Source of the DNA: Bradyrhizobium prioriisuperbiae
GTDB lineage: Bacteria > Pseudomonadota > Alphaproteobacteria > Rhizobiales > Xanthobacteraceae
Assembly: GCF_032397745.1 (NCBI RefSeq)
Contig: NZ_CP135921.1
Coordinates: 7,242,501 to 7,306,500, forward strand
Direction of reading: 5' to 3'
DNA: 64,000 nucleotides
A program made the translations under genes and the position numbers. Positions 56,052 to 64,000 of this stretch are shown in pieces. The notes under the pieces were generated by a model that searched no databases, was not told where the DNA came from, and saw only the letters and a program-made list of their open reading frames with translations. Positions within the stretch are counted from its first letter, which is position 1; each line of letters begins with the position of its first letter.

Positions 56052-56306
56052 GTTTGCCATGTCACGCCGCAATGCGGCAAGTACTTCGCGCGTTCGCATC
56101 ACAAAAAACCTGCAAATCCAGCCGATCACACGAAGAAAAGCGCAGTTCAACAATTGCAATCTTGACGTTCTGTATAACCGTGCAATGCTTCGCATCATCG
56201 CAAGCAACACTCCCTTCGACATCAAGCCGAATTCCCGAATGCGGCTTGGAACAGAACCCACCCCATCCAGGCTCAAACGAAAATCGTTTGGGCGGAGACA
56301 ACAAAA

Positions 56307-57416
56307 ATGAAGACTCGCGCAGCCGTCGCGTTCGCCGCAAAGAAGCCCCTCGAAATCGTCGAGCTCGATCTCGAAGGCCCGAAGGCCGGCGAAGTGCTGG
56401 TCGAAATCAAGGCCACCGGCATCTGCCACACCGACGCCTACACCCTCGATGGTTTCGACAGCGAAGGCATCTTCCCCTCGATCCTCGGCCATGAAGGCGC
56501 CGGCATCGTGCGCGAGGTCGGCGCCGGCGTGCTGTCGGTGAAGCCCGGCGATCACGTGATCCCGCTCTACACGCCGGAGTGCCGGCAGTGCAAAAGCTGC
56601 CTCAGCGGCAAGACCAATCTCTGCACCGCCATTCGCGCCACCCAGGGCAAGGGTGTGATGCCCGACGGCACCTCGCGCTTCAGCTACAAGGGCCAGCCGG
56701 TCTACCACTACATGGGCTGTTCGACGTTCTCGAACTTCACCGTGCTGCCCGAGATCGCAGTGGCGAAGATCCGCGAGGACGCTCCCTTCGACAAAAGCTG
56801 CTACATCGGCTGCGGCGTCACCACCGGCGTCGGTGCCGTAGTCAACACCGCCAAGGTCACGCCCGGCGCCAATGTGGTGGTGTTCGGCCTCGGCGGCATC
56901 GGCCTCAACGTGATCCAGGGCGCAAGGATGGTCGGTGCCGACAAGATCATCGGTGTCGACATCAATGACGACAAGGCCGACTGGGGCAAACGCTTCGGCA
57001 TGACCCATTTCGTCAACCCGACCAAGATCAGCGGCGACATCGTCTCGCATCTTGTGACGCTGACCGACGGCGGCGCCGACTACACCTTTGATTGCACCGG
57101 CAACACCACCGTGATGCGCCAGGCGCTCGAAGCCTGCCATCGCGGCTGGGGTGTGTCGGTGGTGATCGGCGTCGCGGAGTCCGGCAAGGAGATTGCCACC
57201 CGGCCGTTCCAGCTTGTCACCGGACGCGTGTGGAAAGGCACTGCGTTCGGCGGCGCGCGGGGACGGACCGACGTGCCGAAGATCGTCGACTGGTACATGA
57301 ACGGAAAGATCCAGATCGATCCGATGATCACCCATGTTCTGAAACTGGAGGAAATCAACAAGGGTTTCGACCTGATGCACGAAGGCAAGTCGATACGTTC
57401 CGTCGTCGTTTTCTGA
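56307..57416 (+). CDS. flhA: S-(hydroxymethyl)glutathione dehydrogenase (class III alcohol dehydrogenase)
   Basis: Oxidises the glutathione adduct of formaldehyde to S-formylglutathione with NAD+. 369 residues of the zinc MDR family. Catalytic zinc ligands in [11 protein letters not shown] and [12 protein letters not shown]; structural zinc Cys cluster [18 protein letters not shown] fold [17 protein letters not shown]; the class III feature [10 protein letters not shown] is present. ATG at 56307. Followed 31 bases later by gfa on the same strand, likely one operon. Confidence 0.97.
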   Translation: MKTRAAVAFAAKKPLEIVELDLEGPKAGEVLVEIKATGICHTDAYTLDGFDSEGIFPSILGHEGAGIVREVGAGVLSVKPGDHVIPLYTPECRQCKSCLSGKTNLCTAIRATQGKGVMPDGTSRFSYKGQPVYHYMGCSTFSNFTVLPEIAVAKIREDAPFDKSCYIGCGVTTGVGAVVNTAKVTPGANVVVFGLGGIGLNVIQGARMVGADKIIGVDINDDKADWGKRFGMTHFVNPTKISGDIVSHLVTLTDGGADYTFDCTGNTTVMRQALEACHRGWGVSVVIGVAESGKEIATRPFQLVTGRVWKGTAFGGARGRTDVPKIVDWYMNGKIQIDPMITHVLKLEEINKGFDLMHEGKSIRSVVVF

Positions 57417-57447
57417 CCAACAACAAACGCAGAAGGAGGATTGATCC

Positions 57448-58011
57448 ATGACTGTTCACATCCACCCATCCGTCGATGGCGGTGTCCGCAAAGGCACCGG
57501 ACACTTCGCCGGCGGAACTCTGGCCTGCAAATGCAGGGATAAGCAGGTCAAGGTCGGCATCAAGGGCGATATCGCCCACAACCACGCCTGTGGCTGCACC
57601 AAATGCTGGAAGCCTGACGGCGCCACGTTCTCGGTGGTGGCCGTGGTGCCGCGCGACAACGTGACGGTGCTGGAGAATGGCGACAAGCTCAAGATCGTGG
57701 ACACCAGCGCCGCGATCCAGCGCCACGCCTGCACCGGCTGCGGCGTGCACATGTACGGCCGCATCGAGAACAAGGGTCATCCGTTCTATGGCCTGGACTT
57801 CGTCCACGCTGAACTGTTCACCGAACAGGGCTCGGCTGCCCCCGGTTTCGCCGCGTTCGTGTCGTCGGTGATCGAGTCCGGGGTCAATCCATCAGAGATG
57901 GACGGCATCAGGGCACGGCTCAAGGAGTTGGGGCTCGAACCCTACGACTGCCTGTCGCCGGCATTGATGGATGCGATCGCGACCCACGTCGCCAAGTCAA
58001 AGGCGGCCTGA
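57448..58011 (+). CDS. gfa: S-(hydroxymethyl)glutathione synthase (formaldehyde-activating)
   Basis: Speeds condensation of formaldehyde with glutathione. 187 residues with zinc-binding Cys motifs [23 protein letters not shown] and [13 protein letters not shown], as in the Paracoccus Gfa. AAGGAGG lies 8 bases before the ATG. In Paracoccus gfa is also adjacent to flhA, supporting the assignment. A GATCCGC / GCGGATC hairpin overlaps its stop (58010-58032). Confidence 0.96.
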   Translation: MTVHIHPSVDGGVRKGTGHFAGGTLACKCRDKQVKVGIKGDIAHNHACGCTKCWKPDGATFSVVAVVPRDNVTVLENGDKLKIVDTSAAIQRHACTGCGVHMYGRIENKGHPFYGLDFVHAELFTEQGSAAPGFAAFVSSVIESGVNPSEMDGIRARLKELGLEPYDCLSPALMDAIATHVAKSKAA

Positions 58012-58133
58012 TCCGCAAGAGGCTGGCGGATCACCGCCGGCCTCCCCCCTTTGTCGGGCACGACACCTCGTCGCGCGATCCGCAATAATTTATTCAAGAT
58101 CCCCCGCGACCAGCGGCCGGACCTGGAGACGTC

Positions 58134-58982
58134 ATGACTATCGAAACGGTGTCGCTCAATCGATCGTATGGCGGCACGCAAGGCGTCTACAAGCACGCAA
58201 GCCGCGCCACCGCCACAACCATGACCTTCTCGGTCTATCTTCCGCCTCAGGCTGAGAAGGGCGTGACGCTGCCGGTGGTCTGGTATTTGTCCGGCCTCAC
58301 CTGCACCCATGCCAACGTCACCGAGAAAGGCGAATTTCGCCGCGCCTGTGCCGAACTGGGATTGATCTTCGTGGCACCCGACACCAGCCCGCGCGGCGAC
58401 GGCGTGCCCGGCGATCCGGCTGGCGCCTATGATTTCGGGCTCGGTGCCGGCTTCTACGTGGATGCCACGCAGCCGCCTTTCGCGCAGCATTACCGGATGT
58501 GGAGCTACGTCACCGAGGAACTGCCTGCGGTGATTGCGGAACACTTCCCGGCGGATCGGACGCGGCAATCCATTCTCGGTCATTCCATGGGCGGCCATGG
58601 CGCGCTAACGATCGCGCTGCGCCTTCCCGACCGTTACCGTGCGGTGAGCGCATTTGCGCCCATTGTCGCACCTTCCCAAGTCCCGTGGGGCATCAAGGCG
58701 CTGGGCGGCTATCTCGGAGACGATCGCAAAGCCTGGCGCCGGCACGATGCGGTGGCCCTGATCGACGACGGCGCGCGCGTCTCCGACCTGCTGGTCGACG
58801 TCGGTAATGCGGACCAGTTCCTTACCCAGCAGCTTCGCCCGGAGCTCCTGGAGCAGGCTTGCACCAAAGCAGGTATCCCGCTCACGCTGCGCCGGTCCGA
58901 CGGCTACGACCACAGCTACTACTTCATCTCGACCTTCATGGATGACCATCTGCGCTGGCATGCGGCGCGTCTGAAGGTTTGA
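58134..58982 (+). CDS. fghA: S-formylglutathione hydrolase
   Basis: Hydrolyses S-formylglutathione to formate and glutathione, the last step of this pathway. 282 residues of the esterase D family. Ser nucleophile in LGHSMGGHGALTIAL, oxyanion segment YLSGLTCTHANVTEK, late Asp and His (DVGNADQFL and GYDHSYYFIST). GGAG precedes the ATG at 58134. Third gene of the formaldehyde set, 122 bases after gfa. Confidence 0.97.
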   Translation: MTIETVSLNRSYGGTQGVYKHASRATATTMTFSVYLPPQAEKGVTLPVVWYLSGLTCTHANVTEKGEFRRACAELGLIFVAPDTSPRGDGVPGDPAGAYDFGLGAGFYVDATQPPFAQHYRMWSYVTEELPAVIAEHFPADRTRQSILGHSMGGHGALTIALRLPDRYRAVSAFAPIVAPSQVPWGIKALGGYLGDDRKAWRRHDAVALIDDGARVSDLLVDVGNADQFLTQQLRPELLEQACTKAGIPLTLRRSDGYDHSYYFISTFMDDHLRWHAARLKV

Positions 58983-58995
58983 GGACGCCGTCCTC
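58981..58995. terminator. Hairpin between fghA and the DUF2380-like gene
   Basis: GAGGAC-GCC-GTCCTC, perfect arms filling the space between two converging stops. No T-run on either side. Confidence 0.4.
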
Positions 58996-59532
58996 TCAGT
59001 GACGCACGCCGTAATTCGGCTCGAGCAGCCGGTTACGCAGCAGGAAGCTCGCGGTGCGCGCCCAGGATTCGTCGGTGTTGCCGCGAAAATCCGCGCTCAT
59101 CGCGGTGACCTGCTGTCCCGTCTTCGCGTCACGCACATAGATGATCATGCTGAGAATGAGTGTCGAAATCTTGCGCACCACGCCGGTGATGGCGAGGTCG
59201 GCGCCGAGTTTCCTGGCGAGATCGACGTCACACTCCCCGCAGGCCTGCAGGTTGCTGTTGTGCGCTGCGGTGTTTACGGGGGCGATGTCGACGATAACGA
59301 ATTTGCCCGACTCGGCGAGGCCCTTGCGCACCTGATCGCTGATCCGCATCAACCGGGCCTGCTCGTCGGCCTGCGGCCCATTTTTCTCGCCTTCGAGGCT
59401 GCTGTCGGCCAGTTCGAAATCGAACACCGCGGCTTTGGAGCCGGCCTGCGAATTTGATGCAGGCGCTTGCGCCCAGGCCGTCGAAGGCGGCACGATCATC
59501 AGCAGAATAATCCACCAAAGCACCCGCGTCAC
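58996..59532 (-). CDS. Exported DUF2380/DUF3280-like protein
   Basis: 178 residues with a Sec signal (VLWWIILLMIVPPSTAWAQ). Mature part begins KAAVFDFELADSSLEGEKNG and shows the family stretch SGKFVIVDIAPVNTAA, then LGADLAITGVVRKISTLILS, typical of DUF2380/DUF3280, small exported proteins of unknown function often next to PQQ/lut-type gene sets. GTG at 59532 is chosen because the signal peptide starts there; the frame extends to 59691. Divergent from lutA across about 100 bases. Confidence 0.82.
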   Translation of the reverse strand: MTRVLWWIILLMIVPPSTAWAQAPASNSQAGSKAAVFDFELADSSLEGEKNGPQADEQARLMRISDQVRKGLAESGKFVIVDIAPVNTAAHNSNLQACGECDVDLARKLGADLAITGVVRKISTLILSMIIYVRDAKTGQQVTAMSADFRGNTDESWARTASFLLRNRLLEPNYGVRH

Positions 59533-59633
59533 GGTTCCGCTCGCAGCCCGGCTACACCAAAATGTTCGTTGCAACTTAAGACGGATCGGCCATCTTGCAA
59601 GCAGGAAGTGCCCGAGAAGAATATTGTGGGAGG

Positions 59634-60842
59634 ATGTGTTTGGCCCGATCGATATTGGGCGCGATCGCATGTGTGTGCGCGCTGATTGCAACCTCGCTTG
59701 TCTGCCCCTCTCTTGCTGCCGATCCTACCGAGATCCGGATCGGCTATCTCGGTCCTGCCGGCGTCAAGTCCACGCTCTCGCTGGCGGCACAGCCGGCGGA
59801 GAACAATGGCGTCGCCGGTGCACGGCTCGCGATCGAGGACAACAATACCACCGGCCGGTTCCTCAACCAGCGCTACGTGCTCGATGAGGTCCGCCTCAAG
59901 GATGGCGATGATCCCGCCGCCGCGGTCACCGCCCTCGCCAGCCGCAACGTCGCTTTCATCATCGCGGACCTGCCGGCGGATGCGCTGCTGAAGGCCGCGG
60001 ATGCTGCCAGCAGCAACGGCGCGCTGCTGCTGAATGCCGGTGCCTCCGACGATCGGCTGCGCGAGGAAGATTGCCGCGGCAATGTGATCCACGTCGCACC
60101 GACACGCTCGATGCTGGCCGACGCGCTGGCACAATACCTGGTGTGGAAACAATGGAAGCGCTGGTTGCTGGTGCTGGGATCGCACCCGGAGGACAAACTG
60201 TTCGCCGATGCGTTGCGCCGCGCCGCCACGCGCTTTGGCGCCAAGATCGTACAGGAACGGGTGTTCGAGGATACCGGAGGCGCCCGCCGCACCGACAGTG
60301 GCATCACCCTGATCCAGCGCCAGATGCCGGTCTTCACCCAGCAGGCGCCGGCCTACGATGTTCTCGTTGCTGCCGATGAGAGCGAAGTGTTCGCCGCCTA
60401 TCTGCCCTACCGCACCTGGGACCCGCGGCCGATCGCTGGCTCGGCCGGCCTGGTTGCGACCAGTTGGGACGCGGCGCACGATCAATGGGGCGCGATCCAG
60501 TTGCAGAACCGTTTCCTGAAGCTCAATTCACGGCGTATGACGGCCCTCGACATGCAGGCCTGGACCGCCGCGCGCATGATTGGCGAGGCCGCCGCACGCA
60601 CCAATTCCGGCGATCCAAAAGCCATCACCACATTCCTCAAGAGTCCGAATTTCTCGCTCGCCGCCTTCAAGGGACAACCATTGACGCTGCGCGACTGGAA
60701 CCTGCAACTGCGCCAACCGATCCTGCTGGCGGACGGGCGTATGGTGGTGTCCGTGTCGCCTCAGGAAGGCTTTCTGCACCAGGTCTCGGAACTCGACACC
60801 CTCGGCGTAGACAAGCCCGAGACCAAGTGCAAACTGCGTTAG
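59634..60842 (+). CDS. lutA: ABC-type periplasmic binding protein, LutA / PQQ-ADH-associated
   Basis: 402 residues with a signal peptide (SILGAIACVCALIATSLVCP, cleavage near SLAA). Type I periplasmic-binding fold: IRIGYLGPAGVKSTLSLAAQ, ARLAIEDNNTTGRF, then IIADLPADALLKAADAASSN. This matches the family named substrate-binding protein of the PQQ-dependent alcohol dehydrogenase system, to which M. extorquens LutA (lanthanide uptake) belongs. GGGAGG abuts the ATG at 59634; a TTG at 59640 has better spacing to it and may be the real start. First gene of the lut operon. Confidence 0.85.
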   Translation: MCLARSILGAIACVCALIATSLVCPSLAADPTEIRIGYLGPAGVKSTLSLAAQPAENNGVAGARLAIEDNNTTGRFLNQRYVLDEVRLKDGDDPAAAVTALASRNVAFIIADLPADALLKAADAASSNGALLLNAGASDDRLREEDCRGNVIHVAPTRSMLADALAQYLVWKQWKRWLLVLGSHPEDKLFADALRRAATRFGAKIVQERVFEDTGGARRTDSGITLIQRQMPVFTQQAPAYDVLVAADESEVFAAYLPYRTWDPRPIAGSAGLVATSWDAAHDQWGAIQLQNRFLKLNSRRMTALDMQAWTAARMIGEAAARTNSGDPKAITTFLKSPNFSLAAFKGQPLTLRDWNLQLRQPILLADGRMVVSVSPQEGFLHQVSELDTLGVDKPETKCKLR

Positions 60843-60863
60843 GTTGAAATGGAGTCCCGAGAC

Positions 60864-61835
60864 ATGTGGCGCTGTTGTCTGTTGTCCGGAATGGCCGTCT
60901 GGCTCGCCGCTGCCACCCCGGCGGGCGCGGTCATGGCCTACGTCTCCAATGAAAAAGGCAACACCGTCACGGTGATCGATACCGACACCTGGAAAGTAAC
61001 CAAGACCATCAAGGTGGGCCAGCGGCCGCGTGGCATCGAGTTCACCCATGACGGCAAATTCGTGCTGGTGGCGGTCGGCGACGACGACACCATCCAGATG
61101 ATCGACGCCACGACCCAGCAGATCGTCGATACCCTGCCCTCGGGGCCCGATCCCGAGCTGTTTGTGCAGGACGCCAGCGGCAACATTCTCTATGTCGCCA
61201 ACGAGAACGACAACACGGTGACCATCATCGACATCGCCAAACGCGCGCGCGTCGGCGATGTACAGGTCGGTGTCGAGCCGGAAGGCATGGCCATCAGTCC
61301 GGACGGCAAGTTCCTGATCAACACCTCCGAGACCACCAACATGGCGCATTTCATCGACACCACCACCCGCCAGATTGTCGCGAACGTGCTGGTCGACGCG
61401 CGGCCGCGTTTCGCCGAATTCAAGCGCGACAATTCCGAGCTGTGGATCTCGTCGGAGATCGGCGGCACGGTGGCAATCCTCGATCCGGACAAGCGCACGA
61501 TCAAGACCAAGATCAGCTTCAATATCCCGGGCCTGCGGCGAGAGGCGATCCAGCCGGTCGGCATCGGCATCACCAAGGACGGCAAGACCGCGTTTATCGC
61601 GCTCGGACCGGCTAACCGGGTCGCCGTGATCGACGCCACGACCCATCAGGTCAGCAAATACCTGCTGGTCGGCCAGCGGGTCTGGCACATGGCCTTCACC
61701 CCGGACGAAAAATATCTGCTGGTCACCAATGGCGTGTCGAACGACGTCTCGGTGATCGACGTCGCGGCGCAAAAGGTGATCAAGACCATCCAGGTCGGCG
61801 AACTGCCCTGGGGCATCACGATCGCACCGAAATGA
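60864..61835 (+). CDS. PQQ-catabolism-associated YVTN beta-propeller protein (lut operon)
   Basis: 323 residues, exported (MWRCCLLSGMAVWLAAATPA). Seven or so beta-propeller blades repeat the pattern AYVSNEKGNTVTVIDTDTWK, with later copies such as LYVANENDNTVTIIDIAKRA and LLVTNGVSNDVSVIDVAAQK. It matches the beta-propeller protein always found next to the PQQ-associated ABC genes; in M. extorquens the gene just before lutE is lutD, so it may be that. ATG at 60864 has GGAG 9 bases upstream; an ATG at 60849 would add five residues including acidic ones. Its stop overlaps the ATPase start as ATGA. Confidence 0.85.
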   Translation: MWRCCLLSGMAVWLAAATPAGAVMAYVSNEKGNTVTVIDTDTWKVTKTIKVGQRPRGIEFTHDGKFVLVAVGDDDTIQMIDATTQQIVDTLPSGPDPELFVQDASGNILYVANENDNTVTIIDIAKRARVGDVQVGVEPEGMAISPDGKFLINTSETTNMAHFIDTTTRQIVANVLVDARPRFAEFKRDNSELWISSEIGGTVAILDPDKRTIKTKISFNIPGLRREAIQPVGIGITKDGKTAFIALGPANRVAVIDATTHQVSKYLLVGQRVWHMAFTPDEKYLLVTNGVSNDVSVIDVAAQKVIKTIQVGELPWGITIAPK

Positions 61836-62650
61836 CCGAGACCATCGCCCCCATTGCCAGTAGCACCGCACAGGCGCACGACCAAAGCGGTCCCGCCGAC
61901 GTGGCGGCGCTGGCGATCGACGGGGTGAGCCATGCCTACGGCCGTCATCCCGCGCTGGAGAATGTCAGCTTCGCCGTGCGGCCGGCGAGCTTCGCCGCGC
62001 TGCTCGGGCTCAATGGCGCCGGCAAGAGCACGCTGTTTGCACTGATCACCCGCCTGTTCGGCGTGCAGAGCGGCGCGATCCGAATCTTCGGCCACGATAT
62101 CGGGCGTGACCCCGGCGAAGCGTTGCGGGTGCTCGGCGTGGTGTTCCAGTCGCGCACCCTCGATCTCGATCTCTCGCTGATGCAAAACCTGCAGTATCAC
62201 GCTGCCCTGCACGGCATCGGCCGGCGCGAGGCACGCGCCCGCGCCGAGGAGGTGCTGGCGCGCATCGATCTCACCGAGCGCGCCGGCAGCAAGGTGCGCG
62301 CGCTGTCCGGTGGGCAGATGCGCCGTCTCGAAATCGCGCGCGCGCTGCTGCATCGCCCTCGCCTGCTGCTGCTGGACGAAGCGACGGTCGGTCTCGACGT
62401 CAAGGCACGCGCCGACATCCTGCGCCATGTCCGCCGGCTGGTCAGCGAGGACGGCATCGGGGTGCTGTGGGCGACCCATCTGCTCGACGAGATTACGCCA
62501 AGCGACGATCTCATCATCCTGCATCGCGGCCGCGTGCTGACCACCGGGGTGGTGCCGCGCATCATCGCCGACACCGGAACGCCGGACCTGTCGTCCGCAT
62601 TCATGAAGCTGACGGGAACGGCGACCGAACTTGCGAGCCCCACACCATGA
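61832..62650 (+). CDS. lutE: ABC transporter ATP-binding protein, LutE-like
   Basis: 272 residues: Walker A LLGLNGAGKST, Q-loop VVFQSRTLDLDL, signature LSGGQMRRLEIARALL, Walker B LLLLDEATVGLD, H-loop WATHLLDE. Closest in layout to the ATP-binding subunit of the PQQ-dependent alcohol dehydrogenase ABC system. Translationally coupled to the propeller gene (ATGA) and followed 10 bases later by the permease. Drives lanthanide (or lanthanide-chelate) uptake if the lut assignment holds. Confidence 0.9.
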   Translation: MTETIAPIASSTAQAHDQSGPADVAALAIDGVSHAYGRHPALENVSFAVRPASFAALLGLNGAGKSTLFALITRLFGVQSGAIRIFGHDIGRDPGEALRVLGVVFQSRTLDLDLSLMQNLQYHAALHGIGRREARARAEEVLARIDLTERAGSKVRALSGGQMRRLEIARALLHRPRLLLLDEATVGLDVKARADILRHVRRLVSEDGIGVLWATHLLDEITPSDDLIILHRGRVLTTGVVPRIIADTGTPDLSSAFMKLTGTATELASPTP

Positions 62651-62660
62651 TCATCACACC

Positions 62661-63509
62661 ATGACCATCGACGCCATCGCCCCGCGCCGTTCCGGATTTT
62701 CACTCGCGCAGTATGCCACCTGCCTGAACGGCATCGTCTGGCGCGAAGCGCTGCGTTTCCTGCATCAGCGCGAGCGTTTCATTTCGGCACTGGTGCGACC
62801 GCTGGTCTGGCTGTTCATCTTCGCCGCCGGTTTCCGCCAGGTGCTCGGCATTTCGATCATCCCGCCTTACGAGACCTATATCCTTTACGAGGTCTACATC
62901 ACTCCCGGGCTGATGGCGATGATCCAGCTGTTCAACGGCATGCAGTCCTCGCTCTCGATGGTCTACGACCGCGAGATGGGCAACATGCGCACCCTGCTGG
63001 TGAGCCCGCTGCCGCGCTGGTACCTGCTGTCCTGCAAACTGCTGGCGGGCACCGCGGTGTCGGTGCTGCAGGTCTATGCGTTTCTGCTGATCGCCTGGTT
63101 CTGGGACATCGAGCCGCCACGGATCGGTTATCTCACGGTGCTGCCCGCATTGCTGCTGTCGGGACTGATGCTGGGCGCGCTCGGCATGCTGATTTCGTCG
63201 GGCATCCGGCAGCTCGAGAATTTCGCCGGCGTCATGAACTTCGTGATCTTCCCGATGTTCTTTGCCTCCTCGGCGCTTTATCCGCTGTGGCGAGTGCTGG
63301 AGGGCAGCCCGATGCTCTATTATGTGTGCCAGTTCAATCCCTTTACCCATGTGGTGGAATTGATCCGGTTCGCGCTCTACGGCCAGGTCAACTGGATCTC
63401 GCTGGCCGTGGTCGGCGGCTGCACCATCGTCTTCATGCTCGGCGCGGTGCTCGCCTACGATCCCTCGCGCGGCATGATCCGCCGCAACCCGGCAGGAGGT
63501 GAGGCATGA
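62661..63509 (+). CDS. lutF: ABC transporter permease (ABC-2 type), LutF-like
   Basis: 282 residues with six membrane segments and the ABC-2 pattern: WREALRFLHQRERFISALVR at the start, YDREMGNMRTLLVSPLPRWY in the coupling region, and FPMFFASSALYPLWRVLEGS, then NPFTHVVELIRFALYGQ near the end. ABC-2 permeases are usually exporters, which is odd for an uptake role. The ATG at 62661 is preferred to an upstream frame inside lutE. Its stop overlaps the next start (ATGA). Confidence 0.9.
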   Translation: MTIDAIAPRRSGFSLAQYATCLNGIVWREALRFLHQRERFISALVRPLVWLFIFAAGFRQVLGISIIPPYETYILYEVYITPGLMAMIQLFNGMQSSLSMVYDREMGNMRTLLVSPLPRWYLLSCKLLAGTAVSVLQVYAFLLIAWFWDIEPPRIGYLTVLPALLLSGLMLGALGMLISSGIRQLENFAGVMNFVIFPMFFASSALYPLWRVLEGSPMLYYVCQFNPFTHVVELIRFALYGQVNWISLAVVGGCTIVFMLGAVLAYDPSRGMIRRNPAGGEA

Positions 63510-64000
63510 AATCGAAGGCTGTCCTGTTTGCCGTGCTGCTGCTCGCGGGATCGGCCGATCCCAGTGTCGCCGCCGATCCGCGTTATCCGGACTGGCCGTG
63601 CGCCCAGGCCAAGGTGCCGGAGGTGTCGCTCGCGGCGGTCTGGGCCGGCCCGGCCCTCGACGACGTCACGGACGCGTGGAAAGATGACACCGATGTTAGC
63701 ACCCTGGTCGAACGCCTCGCCGCCCGGCGCACGCCGCTGGACGAAGCCGAGACCCTGATTTCAGGTTTCCTGACCGGTGATGTTTCAGCCAAAGCGACAC
63801 GCGGCAAGCTGCTGTTTGCCGGCTTGTTCGAAACCCTCAATGCCCAGCGCTCGTCGGTGATGAACGGGCTCGAACGCGTCACCCGCAAGCAGCGCGCGGC
63901 CGCGGAAGCAATCCGGGCCGATGTCGTCGCCCTGCAGGCGCTACAGGGCGCGACCCCGCCGGATCAGGGCAAGGTCGAGCAGCTCGGCAACCAGCTCACC
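63506..64000 (+). CDS. lutG: Exported LutG-like protein (cut by window end)
   Basis: 165 codons are present and the frame is open at the right edge. AGGAGG lies about 6 bases before the ATG, which overlaps the permease stop. Signal peptide KSKAVLFAVLLLAGSADPSV, cleavage near VAA. The mature part starts DPRYPDWPCAQAKVPEVSLA and becomes a helical, Ala/Arg/Gln-rich protein (LNAQRSSVMNGLERVTRKQR). By order it corresponds to LutG, an exported protein of unknown biochemical role in the lanthanide uptake operon. Confidence 0.75.
   Translation, partial: MKSKAVLFAVLLLAGSADPSVAADPRYPDWPCAQAKVPEVSLAAVWAGPALDDVTDAWKDDTDVSTLVERLAARRTPLDEAETLISGFLTGDVSAKATRGKLLFAGLFETLNAQRSSVMNGLERVTRKQRAAAEAIRADVVALQALQGATPPDQGKVEQLGNQLT

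Noticed and set aside
59595..59633. Upstream extension of lutA to the first in-frame codon
   Set aside because: The signal peptide and the ribosome site both point to a start at 59634 or 59640.

Overview
The window reads as chromosomal DNA of an alphaproteobacterium of the Bradyrhizobium/Rhodopseudomonas/Tardiphaga group (Nitrobacteraceae). Support comes from the high G+C, the tig-clpP-clpX-lon block, glnB-glnA behind a sigma-54-type promoter, a DUF2842 protein, ctaA, an OxlT-like antiporter and a dispersed palindromic repeat of a type I recall from rhizobia. Family names are from reading translations by eye; no search was run.

Layout. 0-6 kb: proteostasis genes (lon start, clpX, clpP, tig), interrupted by a Tat-exported alpha/beta hydrolase on the other strand, then tRNA-Leu(UAG). 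6-14.5 kb: a copper-site-less multicopper-oxidase homologue, the NAD(P)HX repair enzyme, glnB and glnA with NtrC/sigma-54 signals, an AI-2E-family permease, a small monooxygenase and a periplasmic asparaginase. 14.5-23.6 kb: membrane proteins, a diguanylate cyclase, rplM-rpsI, a thioesterase, an enoyl-CoA hydratase, a CoA-binding protein, metY and ctaA. 23.6-33.4 kb: an exopolysaccharide locus (deacetylase-like and acyltransferase-like proteins, Wzc/GumC-like, Wza-like, GT4, initiating phosphotransferase, Wzy-like). 33.4-39.9 kb: an ECF sigma/anti-sigma pair, oxlT, a cupin, a GST, an intracellular PHB depolymerase and a frameshifted PRC-barrel gene.

40.3-49.4 kb looks accessory. It holds a 1054-residue protein joining an FAD amine-oxidase-like domain to an acetoacetate-decarboxylase-like domain, a class III nucleotide cyclase with AAA and helical-repeat regions, a protein resembling alpha-helical pore-forming toxins (ClyA/Hbl/Nhe type), and a Crp/Fnr regulator that keeps the cyclic-nucleotide-contacting residues. 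A TGTGA-N4-TCACA palindrome lies in front of the toxin-like gene. Together these suggest a self-contained cAMP-type control circuit; this is inference.

50.7-64 kb is the most coherent system: a lanthanide/C1 locus. It encodes a TonB-dependent receptor (LutH-like) with a leader that can pair over its own ribosome site, a NarX-type kinase and NarL-type regulator (FlhSR-like), a lanmodulin homologue with four EF-hands, the glutathione-dependent formaldehyde pathway (flhA, gfa, fghA), and the start of a lut operon (periplasmic binding protein, beta-propeller, ABC ATPase, permease, exported LutG-like protein cut by the window end). The lanM-flhA gap carries a 16-bp direct repeat at 22-bp period flanked by palindromes, a likely control region. 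No PQQ alcohol dehydrogenase gene lies in the window; one may follow beyond the right edge.
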